From assembly GCA_031216445.1 (NCBI GenBank), contig CM062210.1, positions 14,953,501-15,017,500 on the forward strand: DNA of 64,000 nucleotides, read 5' to 3'. The notes under the pieces are model-generated. The model searched no databases. It had not been told where the DNA came from and worked only from the letters and a program-made list of their open reading frames with translations. Both the position numbers and the translations under genes were made by a program. Origin of the DNA: Lateolabrax maculatus. Taxonomy: Eukaryota; Chordata; Actinopteri; Acropomatiformes; Lateolabracidae. This document shows positions 36,101 to 46,900 of this stretch, piece after piece; the first letter of the stretch is position 1, and each line of letters begins with the position of its first letter.

Positions 36101-38148
36101 ATTTTAATGTAACATTCTCCCTGTCAATCTATTTCCAGATGAGAGATGTCATTGGAGCTGCAACAGCAGGTCAGACATATTTTCGGGCATCAATGGACGG
36201 CTGTGTTGACTACATGAACACAAATAAGATCCCCAAGGCAGTCCAGAACAGAGTGCGGACCTGGTACAACTACACCTGGGCCGCTCAGGGCATGCTGGGT
36301 GAGTCTCAGAAAACATCATACCAGAAATGAATCCCTGCTGATATTAAAAACCTGATGAGAAAGAAACTCTGGGCAGAAAACTCCTTTAGGATTAACTGGA
36401 TCATAAGGCAGGACCTATTAGCACAGATAGCTAGTGTGTGTATTTAAACTCCTGCCTGCTTTCCTCCAAATAATATATTCATAATATAAAAATGCTTTTG
36501 AAAGCTTATGTTAAGATGTCCATATCCATGTCCTCTCCAGATGAGTCCGAGCTGCTGGACAAGATGCCTCTGGTAATGAGAACTGCCATCGCTGTGGACA
36601 TCAACCTGACCACCTTTCAGAAGATCGCACTGTTTCAGGTCACTAAGTATTCACTGTGTTTTCTGGTCAGGAGCATGGGGAGAAAAAACTAAATAATAAG
36701 CTGTAACAAAGGTTCCCACCACCTTGACATAATATAGTAAAACATAATTAGGACACAGGAAACAAGGTGATGCTACTCTGAAACCAGCATGCACTCTAGA
36801 TTAGATTAATTTTTTTTTTGGCAACACATGCCACCTTCATGCCTGAAAGGGTACTCAGTTTTTTTTTTATGCATTAAAGGGAATCACTTCAGCTGCTGTA
36901 GTCTTTTACAGACGATTTAGAGTCATCTGACCACCTCTCAGAAGATTGATCTTATCGATGAAATTTTGGGTCTTTCCACAGGGCTGTGACCAGCAGATGT
37001 TGGTGGACATGTTGCTGAGGCTCAAGTCTATTATCTATCTACCCGGAGACTTTGTCGTAAAGAAAGTGAGTGAGTGTGTGTGTGTAAAGGACAAACTTTA
37101 GAGATCACCAAACAGCCCACAATATATCCGAGGTTTCGTGATGCTGACCTCTGTGTTCCCGCCCTGCGCTCTCTTCTGCAGGGTGATATCGGTAAAGAGA
37201 TGTACATCATTAAAGGTGGAGCGGTGCAGGTGGTGGGAGGACCTGACAACAGCATTGTGTTTGTCACACTGAAGGCTGGCAGTGTGTTTGGAGAAATCAG
37301 GTTTGTCTGCAGGAGCATTCTGTGTATGTACCGTTGCATTTCCCGTATACAGCTCATTAAACATTCCTGTCATTTTTGCCTACGTCCCCATCACAGTTTA
37401 CTGCAGTCTGCCAAAGATGGAGGAAACAGGCGCACAGCTAACGTGAAAGCACATGGCTTTGCTAACCTCTTTGTCCTGGAGAAGAAGGACTTGTTTGACA
37501 TCCTCGTCCACTACCCGGAGTCTCAGAAAGTTCTGGCCAGGAAGGGAAAGTGAGTGTTTTAATTTAAGAATTTATTTATCAGCACCAACCTCCAAAAACT
37601 TCAATCAAATCTTTGAGATACCACTTAAAATGTCAAATATAGTCAAATATAAAAATGTAGCCCTTTAAGGATTGTGTATGTGTGTGTGTGTGTGTTTGTG
37701 AAGGAAACTGATCAAAGCCAAAGGCCCTGCACCTGCTAAAACCAATGAGGAAAAACAGAAAGGTTGCACTCTGTTTGGAACAAAACCACCAACACCCAAG
37801 TTGCTCAAAGCCTTTGGCAATTTCAAGAAAGGAGGCATCATGGAAAAACTTCGGGTAAAGTCTTTACAGTCACGCAACATTCTTCACACAGATAAGGGTA
37901 CCCCCTTATCACTGTGTGAAGAATGGTTTGATTTGGTTGTTGATTAATAGCCTTGCACTATTAGAGATCATTTTAAGCACTGGACTGTGCTGTGATAATT
38001 ATTTGTGATGAGAAAACTGGTACCAAACGTACAGCAGACACACTGCAGACTTTGGGTCTAGTCAACTCGTCACAACACGAGTAACTGAGCAGTGATGTAA
38101 CATCTTTTTTTGGTCTTCTGTCCACAGAAAAATGCAGAACAGAGTTGA
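30166..38148 (+). CDS. cngb3: Cyclic nucleotide-gated channel subunit beta 3, tandem copy B
   Basis: Second complete cone CNG beta-subunit gene, head-to-tail after copy A. Exons: 30166-30258, 30649-30760, 31428-31569, 32784-32944, 33035-33334, 33407-33615, 33725-33775, 34559-34645, 34756-34820, 35006-35128, 35781-35922, 36139-36298, 36541-36638, 36982-37065, 37182-37300, 37397-37549, 37704-37854, 38128-38148. All phases agree, giving 756 aa. From exon 7 on, exon lengths equal those of copy A one for one. Exon 2 encodes a Lys/Glu-rich block and exon 3 a Pro-Ala repeat. Transmembrane core begins DRRYIAWLTVVAVAYNYNIW; the pore reads SLINIGGLPEP; the C-linker starts MRDVIGAATAGQ; the nucleotide-binding fold has LKAGSVFGEIS and NRRTANVKAHGF. 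Oddities: one extra 72-bp intron at 33335-33406, a hAT MITE in the intron before S3, and two exons almost identical to copy A. Confidence 0.95.
31428..31555 (+). repeat. Coding minisatellite for the Pro-Ala arm of cngb3 copy B
   Basis: CCTGCCCCAGCT units with CCAGCT or GCT insertions encode PAPA and PAAPA strings. The unit differs from that of copy A (no CAGTGGCC), so the two arrays have turned over independently. Confidence 0.9.
33797..34431. mobile_element. Non-autonomous hAT-type MITE in a cngb3 copy B intron
   Basis: The element begins CAGTGGTGGAA and ends with the reverse complement TTCCACCACTG. The next bases of both ends resemble each other in inverted orientation (ACTCAAGT near the left end, ACTTGAGT near the right). 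The eight flanking bases are TATATGTC on the left and TGTATGCC on the right, a target duplication of hAT length with two mismatches. The 635-bp body is rich in CTTAAGTA-like words and has no long open frame. It lies in the intron 33776-34558. Confidence 0.75.
35560..35712. repeat. Degenerate short tandem repeat in cngb3 copy B intron
   Basis: Repeated units of roughly 10 bp on the theme AGCAACACC / AGCAACGCC / AGCAACCATTT run through the intron just before the pore exon. This type of array is common in fish introns. It occupies the place where copy A has its extra pore exon, but I see no resemblance to that exon here. Confidence 0.5.
36921..36958 (+). pseudogene. Fragment of cngb3 copy A exon 12 inside a copy B intron
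   Basis: The intron between 36638 and 36982 contains CTGACCACCTCTCAGAAGAT followed by TGATCTT. This matches CTGACCACCTTTCAGAAGAT plus TGAACTT at the end of copy A exon 12 (27455-27481) more closely than copy B's own exon 13, which reads AGATCGCACTG. It then runs into intronic sequence ending GGTCTTTCCACAG, also like copy A. It is best read as a footprint of sequence transfer from copy A. Confidence 0.6.
37675..37698 (+). repeat. (GT)n beside a cngb3 copy B acceptor
   Basis: A GT run immediately precedes the acceptor TTTGTGAAG at 37703, where a pyrimidine tract would normally sit. This makes it an atypical 3' splice site. The exon after it is intact and homologous to copy A exon 16. Confidence 0.7.
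37878..37925. repeat. 48-bp hairpin-forming inverted repeat in the last cngb3 copy B intron
   Basis: CATTCTTCACACAG (37878-37891) pairs with CTGTGTGAAGAATG (37912-37925). After a two-base bulge, ATAAGGG pairs with CCCTTAT, leaving a tiny loop around TACC. That is about 21 pairs in total. Confidence 0.7.
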
Positions 38149-39516
38149 GAGTGAGAAGTACGATGCCACTGAGCTTCACCGCAACATTTTCTATATTCTG
38201 CTACTGAAGAGCTCACAAGACAGATTTACAAGCAGAGTTGTGAAATGGCTGAGTTGTTGCAATTTTTAGTTCATTCTGAGCTTTCATATGGTCTGTAATT
38301 ATAATCTAATAATATTCACCTTGTAGACATTTGTAGAGTCCTTACTAAAGACAGAAATGTCTGTTACATTTAACCTGATCAGTGCCGGTAGCCAAATCTA
38401 AAGGATAATGTTGTATAAATATATAAATATATAAATATATATAATGTTGTTTAAAGTTTGTATAATGTAAATTGTGTGTCATTTTTCATATAAAACAAAG
38501 TTAAGATGTCAGTTTTATTACCAAAAGGTGAGTTCTGTTGTCTTAGAGTAAGAGTGAGCAGCGATAGCTCCGATGGCCGAACAGGTACAAGAGCACCACC
38601 TACTGTTTCACATTTCAATTTAAACTTCAAAAAGTTACAAGGAAGATGACCTCACTGTTGAGCTGACAGATGATCTGTGAGAGGCACATTGAAAAAAATT
38701 ACTGACCTGTTTACAGTTCTACAAAGTAAAAAAAAAAATGTTGCTCAAACCTGAGGCACTGCCAGGTTGAAATTAGATGCTCGGTGTGCACCGAGGGTGT
38801 TGAGCCATTTTCTGGCAGAATTCAGAGTGTTTGATGTCATATTACAGCCTCAGTATGTTTCAGAAAAATGTTTTATGCTTTTTGAGATGTTTTTTTTTTG
38901 GACACAGTGATACCTTTTTTTCACTGTGAAATCTTAGAGAAATGGTAACAAAGAAAAGACGAGACAGATGACTTTAAGAGATCAGTGTTATTTTGTAATG
39001 ATAACACCTGAGCAGCCTGAAGCTTTTGACAGACATTTTAAGTCCACTTCACAGAATAAAATGCACATAAAGCTATAAGAACATGATTGCTAATTAAAAA
39101 AAGCAGTGTAACATAATACGTAACAGGTAATACATTAGGGGGGAAAAAAAACAAATGTAGAATAAGCTGAAACAAAAGAGAATAAGTAAGGCATGAACAC
39201 TGTTTTAGCTTCCTGCTCTAATGCACAAAACTGCAATTGGACATTTTCTCACAATATGCAGATAGCTATGAGCTGACACGACTGTACGGGACGCTTTGTT
39301 TGGCTTAGGACTGAGAACAGTTGAGCGAGATTTAAGTCGTCATCCCCCTCCAACTGAGTACATGCTCTGAGTACATGTAGAGAACGTTTAACGAGTCCCT
39401 GTTCAGAGTCAGATAGTTGTGTCATGTAGTCTGCAGGATACTTGGCCAGTATTGTCCAGGATATTGCACTGGAAGTCTTTACCTCCTCCGCAGATGGGCT
39501 GTGTAGAGACAGCTGT
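38149..39516. other. Tail-to-tail spacer between cngb3 copy B and nsmaf
   Basis: No coding sequence seen. An AATAAA on the plus strand at 39055-39060 could end copy B transcripts. TTTATT at 38514-38519 (AATAAA on the minus strand) could end nsmaf transcripts. If both are used, the two 3' UTRs overlap by about 540 bp. An AT-rich (ATAAATAT)n stretch lies at about 38415-38445. Confidence 0.5.
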
Positions 39517-40936
39517 TTAACTCTGGAGCTTCCAGAAGATCGTCTGCCTGTCCTCTCCGCCTGTGATCACTGTGCTGCACAGCTCGCTCATCCACATGGC
39601 TGTGACAGCACCTGTGCAGAGACACCAATTTCACAATGAACATATGATGCAAAATGATAATCTATAGATGTCTGTAAGAACAAAAATTGAAAGTACATAA
39701 AAATCCTACTATTTTTAGTATTAACAGAGAAATTGGAACAAAGTTACATTTAAAAAGTTCATGTAACACTTGTATCACTAAGCTGTGATATTGTTGTTAC
39801 TCAATAGAAGAAACAAACAAAACATTCACGCTGACCTTTAACCAGGTGAGCTGCTGAATGTGGAAAGATAAGCTGTACCTGAGTGTGCAGGGATCCTCTT
39901 GGTGACTGTGTTGCTGAGCAGGTCCCACAGCAGGAGGTCACCAGACTGTCCCCCACACAGCACAGAGTTCCCGTCCCAGCAGAAGCACCTGGACCCACAC
40001 GGACAGGACCGTCAATCAAACCTTTTTAAACTTGCAGAGTCAGTCAGCAAGGAGACTGTGAATCCGTTTTTCTTTTCAATGGCTGTGCGTCCCAAACAGC
40101 CAAATTAAAGGTTCTGGACTTTCTAAGAATAGTAATTCTACCAGCAGCTCAGCAGAAAGCCAGTTCAACACAGCAGCATATGTAAAACAAAGCAGACCAG
40201 TGGATTTCTTTTACTGCACAAACTTGTGATTCTGGTTTGAATATTGACTTGCAGGCTTTTCTAAGGAGCTTCAAATGCTGTGACCTGTTGCTTTGTGTAA
40301 AACTGTAATCTGAGGGGAAAGCCTCTCCCGTCGTGCAGATGGTGTGATCTTACCTCTGCTCCTCCTCAGCTTTCACAGACGAGATCACCATTCCTGTCTG
40401 GACATCGATAACTTTCATGCAGAGGTCTTCCCCGACGCTGAGAACATGTCGGCTGTCTGCAGATGCAAGAATCAGAGTTGTTGTGGTTTCTAGGTGACTT
40501 GAGGGTTTATTCCCTGATGTCAGATTGGTTTGGCTTGTATCAGAAACAGCATCAATGTACTAGTTTGCTAATATTTTTCAGATGCATGTGGTGATGAAAT
40601 GACTTCAGCTTTGAAAACTATTAATGCTGCTTAGTGAGAGATTTAACAAAAAAACTGAGAAAATGGCCAACTGGTGTACAGTACTGTATACCTGTCATAC
40701 ACCCATGTTTTTATAAGGCTTATAGACAAAAAATTATATAATAATGCACCCAGATGTTTCTTAAAATGCCAGGACAATAATGTCTATAAGAGAAAATGGA
40801 GAAGAAAATGCCTACTTCTGTCATTTTGGCATCAGTCATTCTCACTTTTGTACAAGATTCCTGTGACTCATACAGCAAAACAAGTAAAACAGCTGCCAGA
40901 AACTTCAATACAGTGTGTTCAAGTGGTTTGCAGGTG

Positions 40937-40982
<46 letters not shown>

Positions 40983-43900
40983 GGTGTTTAAAGAAAAACC
41001 CAGAACAAATTACTGTGCTCTGTATTGACCCTGAAGGTAACATTTCTATGGATACATACCAGGACTGAAGGCCATGTGGTGGATGGTCCCAGTGTGGCAG
41101 TGGATTTGCTGCAGTGTTCCGTAGCTGCTGGTGTCCCAGATGGTGACGGCCCCATCTTTACAGCCCGACACCAGCAGAGTCCCCGCTGGATTCAGACCGA
41201 TGGTGTTCACCTGTACACAGGTGTCAGGAGGGATTATTACAGAAGCTAAAGGATTTCCTGCTACTTCTTTGAGTGTTCGACAAACATGTTTATTTGTTCA
41301 AAACATGCACATCATTATGATTGTCCCATACTTATACAACATCAAAACAATAAACTACTGAGAAAATAAACCTTTCCCGTCCTGATAATAAAGATTTTTC
41401 TGTTTGTGATTTATCTAAGTCACAGAAGCCAAACATGCATCCTGCAGGCCTCGACTCAGGCCTTAAACAGCCCACAAATGTAACATACAGTTATCCTCCT
41501 CACTTACCCCAGCATCATGTTCCAACTCAGCCAGTAACTGAAACTGGGATCTCTTGTGACTGGATGAGCTATCAGAATCGCACTGCCAGACCTGTGAAGT
41601 AAACATCATCATCTTCAGGTCTCACCTCTCATCAAACAACAGCACACCCCATTAAATAAATACATGCACTGCAGCTGTCGGACCCTCGGGTTGGGCATCA
41701 TAGAATAGCGTCACTTCATTAAGGTACTTGAGTTCTGACCTTGATGGTGGAATCCCAGGACGCCGTGTACAGCCGGTCATCAAACCAACACATCTCACTG
41801 ACGGCATCATCATGACCCATCAGTGTGTCCTGCCGCCTGCCGTATGGGATGGAGTAGAAATAACTGAGGGGAGAGAAACATGTGGGTCAGTGCGAAGCCG
41901 TGAACTTCTGTTTGAAAACTGACTGTACTGACTGACTGTACGTACACATTGTTGTCCCATGAAGAACACACCACGGTTTTACCATCTGCCAGCATCAAAC
42001 ACGATGATAATGCCTGAAAAGCAGTCAAGTAGTTAATTGTTTAGACCGAGTTAGAAATGAGGAATACGGGCAGAGATGGTGAAATGCAGCTGCATACCAT
42101 GTTAGAGAAGGACATGCTTCTCTGGAAGTCCTTCAGCTCTTTGGAAAACATTTTAAGAGTTGAGTCTGGAACGAAGAGCAATACATTTGAATACGACTCT
42201 ACTTTTTACACATTTTCCCAACACCCAGACTACGGCACGACAGTGAAGGGACAGTGGACTTGTTAACGTTACACAAACAGGATTATACTCCTTCTAAAAC
42301 AATGGATCGGGTCAAATCTGGAATCACACTGGATAAGAATAGCTCAGGTACCATTACCCTGAGTCGGTCCTTAGATCCTTTTTGCACCTCTACAACAAAG
42401 TAATAATATTTGTCTCTGATTTGAGGTTTAAAAGGTATTTTTCAGACCTTGGGATGTGGAGAAAATAGCTGTTCCATCTCGAGTCACAGCAATGCCCGTC
42501 ACAGCCCTGCACATTCGACACAAACACTCAGTGACTCAAAAACACAACACATGCAGAAATATGTTAATGTAGCAGTCACACCATTACAATTAGCAAAGAC
42601 AAAACTGAGACAGAAGTACAGTTGTAAGGGGACTTCAAAATGCCTGAGACATGTGTGGAAACACTCTCAGTAAGTGCTCTGCAGATGCAGAGCAGCCACA
42701 TGTCCTCAGCTGTTCCCCTTCTTGAAGTGTCCTCACAACACACTTTTAATAAGTTACTATTTTCAAAACTCAGCTGCCTCGCTCTAGCTTTGCATGCACT
42801 TCCTCATATCTGAACCAGAGCTTTCATTTCAGTTTACACAGTTTTATGTGGACTAGCAATGCAATTATATTTGCACTTTGTCATTACTGAACCCAGCGGG
42901 ATGCTTGGGACTACTTACTCTTTATGGATCTTGTGGCTGGAGATGAGGTTCAGATTTCCCATGTTTGTCCAGGCCAACTTTCTGCTCTCCTCAGTCAGGT
43001 CTTCAAAGGACGAGTCCTCACTCTGAGAAGCTGCAAAACAACACGGGGATAATGCTGCAAGGGCATATGGGGATATATACTTATACCAATGTACTATTAT
43101 GCAATTAATCACAGCAGATTATTACATTATTTCCGACTTTATTTCATTTTTTATTGGCAAAGAAATGATCTAGGCCAGTAGAAAAAATAATCACCCCTTT
43201 GTTTGGACAATAATATCCTATGATTGGACACGCTTTTGTCTATTTACTAAGCCTTTTGCTGAATATTTCCCAGATTTTGTGTAAATAGACCCACGTTCTG
43301 CCGGAGAGGATCACATCACTCTACTTTTTCACTGTGTGTGAGTGGTTTTCTACCTGGAGACAGTTCACTGACTGGTGAGTTGATGCTGGAGCTTCGAGTC
43401 ATGTTGTGAAACCTCGGTGTGATCCTCTGAGGGTGCGGGGTGGTGAACAGCTGTTTGGGCGTCTGGCCGAACTCCAGGATCTGCGTCAGCATGGCGATTC
43501 TCTGGTCAGGGTCCTCGATGCTTCCCGGAGGAACGGATAGTTAGTTACACAGCGTAATGTTAAATAACTATTATAATCATTTGTGAGTGACTGTCTTTGA
43601 TACCTGTCACAGTCGATGCCACCTTCATAGGTGAGAGGGTGGAACACTGAAAGACATTGAGATAAATGTTAGACTTTGCCCAGTATTGGTGGGTTTGATG
43701 CTGCAAACAGCTGGCGGTTAGTTTTACCATTATGGGCTGCGATGGCCTCACTGCCTCTCTGTTTAAAGCCAAACACCAGGTCGATCCACTCGTGAAGGTG
43801 CTCCGACACATACTGACTCTCCAGTGCTGCCTTGTGCTTCCGAAGAAAATCACTGGTGTCTGGAGTCGTGACAGACAGGATACAGTAAATGTGAAGCAGC

Positions 43901-46900
43901 GCGCAGGCTGGAAGTGTTACGCATTGTGTTGTCAGGTGGATGTTGGTGTGTGGGTGAGGAGGGTTTCATCCCACAGAGAGAAGGAAGAGTTTTACAACAG
44001 GAAGTTACCTGAGGCCCACGGTGGGAAAACAACATCACCGACTAAGCTTCCATTCTGCCTTCTGCCCAAATCAAGACTCAGTTTGTTCTCCAGAAAGCTT
44101 GAGTCGTTCCCATAAAACTCTGGAATCAGCTGCATTTTAGGAGAGACGTACATACATGGAGGAGAGAACGTCATGAAACACATTCCTCAACAGAAACCAT
44201 ATCAAACAGGAAAAATAAGAATGGGTCCAATCAACTGCTCTGATTTGGATATATTGACAGTAAAAACACTTCATTCGTAAGAAATGACGTAGTTAATATG
44301 GCTTTTGGTGTCTTACTGACATAATATACAGTAGATTCATGTTTTACCTCTTTGAAGTCAGTTGCTCCCTCTAAGCAGTTTTTCCATGTTTCACTTATGC
44401 TGTAAGCAACACAGGTCAGTAAATACCAACGGACAAAATCAGACTTTCAAAATGTTAAAGCTCAAAATACTGCATTTAATTAAGAAGTCATTTTCTACAA
44501 TAAAGTGTTATAATTTACAGATTACATAAATGTAACACTTTCATGTATTGTATTCCATAATATTCATAAACTATCAAAACACACAGCCAATTGTACAATA
44601 TCACTAAACATTATTAGTAAAATGTGTGTTGCTTCATTGATTTGTGATTGATGATATCCTACAATGACTGGTGATAATGTACCTATTAAACATGCGGTCT
44701 GCATGGTCGTAGCGGCCATTTTGGAGACAGAGCATGTGCTCTGGAGCTGCAGGGGAGAAGACGGTAAGCATTAAAATAATATTACACTTCATTTTTCAGT
44801 AGAAAAGATGGCAGCTAAATATCAACAGACTCCAAGATCTAGAATACATTTGCAATAGAGACCACCTAACCTCCTGTGTGTGTAATTAGTCTCTTGACCA
44901 TGTTCGTATCACACATTAAAAGTGCTGATGCACAAATAAAAAAATGTATTATTTATATTTATCTCTTTTGGTTTTGGTCTACATAGTTTATCTACAGATA
45001 TACTGAGGTTGACATGGTTAGGGTTGACAATGAAGCTGCAAGATTACTTTTTTTAAATACCCCACACTAGTATTAAATCTAAAACATACAAATCTTTGGA
45101 AATCTTTACAATATTTTTTGTTTGTTGTTGTCAAAATCTTGATTGCTTGGCTTTGTTTTTGACTTGCACAAGCAGCATCAATAGCTGTTTCCGTCAAATT
45201 TGAAAAAGTTTTGGATGTAACAGAGAAATTGGAGTTTTACATGTAAGTGTCAGGCCTGCCTCTTAATGAACTGACAGGCTTGATAAACCTCAGTCTGCAG
45301 CAAACAGTGACGGAAACAGACCGAGCATAAACCCACTGAATGCAGGCTGTGTGTACTGTGGTTCAATTTCATGCTTTGGTGGTGAAGTGAGGGACATACC
45401 GACTCGGACCAGGTAAAAAAGGACGTAGCCTGGAGACGAGTAGTGACTGCCATACATGAAGGGAGGTTCGGGCATGCCTCTGTAGCGAGCCTGTGAACAG
45501 GAGAACTCTGGGGTTACTGAGGACCTCCTGAGTGGAGTTTAAACCTGAGGCTTTAACAGACGCAGTATATTCTCACCAGCAGTCTGTCCAGTCGCTCTTT
45601 GTTGAGGGCTCCCACAGGTTTGCTCAGGTCTCTGAATGTGGCAGCGTTTGTCATATCTGGGAAAAAGAGGGAGAAGTCCTGATGATTAACTACCAGTGAT
45701 GGAGGAAGTATTCAGAGCCTTTACCTAAGTAAAAGTACTTATACTGTAAAAATACTCTGTTACAAGTAAAAGTCCAACATTGAATATGTTACTTAAGTAA
45801 AAGTATGTATCAGGAAAAAGTACTTAAAGTATGACTTACTTAAAGTAACTTCAAGTATTAAAAGGAAAAGTGTATTTTAAAAAAAAAAAATTGTTAAAAA
45901 TGAATAATTGGTACTGTAATTGCATCACAGAAGCTGGATGGGTGCTGATCCTGATCACACTTGGCCTCTGCAGTAACATTTTATGTAAATTAATCTGTGT
46001 GTGTTTCTTTGCTGTCGACCCACCCAACTGCAGGCTGCTATAGTCGGCGATGACCCAGGGGAAGACGGGATACTGGGAGAGATCGTTGCAGCTGCGGTCA
46101 GCCAGGTTGTTGAGGTGAAGGAGATACTGGTAGTTGCTCAGATGGCCGCGCTGCCACTGCAGCATGTAGCTCTCTGCTGTGTGCTCCATCATGTGGTTCT
46201 CTGAGCGGGAAAAACAGCAGTTAATCAAGTGTTACAGTGTTTCACCAATATAGGTTTCCAAAGACAAATAGATTTTTTCTGATAGCCTCTGAAAGCCTGG
46301 TTACACATTGTCTTTTTAGTTTTTAGTGACCTTCTGAAGGCCAGTAGGGTTGAAAAACAGATTCCATCACTTAAAATCGGTTTAATATTAGTAGGAAAGA
46401 AGCACACCGAGAGATGCCATACATCCGTAACACTTCATCTTCAATACTGTTGTTAAAACACAAGATTGTTGAGTAACTCCACACACTCTGTAACAGATCC
46501 ACTACTGGCTTCGAGTTTTCTCACCTAGGAAAGTGGCGATGTAGTAGTAGATTTCATCTCTGTCAGCTGTGTTATAAAACTTCAGGTAGATGTCAGAGCA
46601 GAAATCATTCTCAGTACAGAACACCTCCAGACCCTGAATGAGGAGAGACATGCTTCTAAAGTAAACTGCAGTGCCAACTAATGCTGTGACCAACAAAAGG
46701 ACAGTCACATTATTATTTGTCTACTTCCTCTCGTGCTCACCAGCGGTCTGAGTCCGTGCCGTCTTTTATAGATTCTCCTGATTCTGTGGAGTTTGATTTG
46801 GATCACCTGTTCCTGAAATGACAAGTCATATAAAAGTGATGTTATTACCTCAGCTCATTGACAGAACCACCCCGACTGAGGGGTCTCGGCATGTCCAGTC

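Noticed and set aside
40796..41068. 90-codon frame with poly-Asn
   Set aside because: It is the (AAC)n microsatellite inside an nsmaf intron.
46001..46204. Plus-strand frame of 67 codons
   Set aside because: Antisense of nsmaf BEACH exon 46024-46200.
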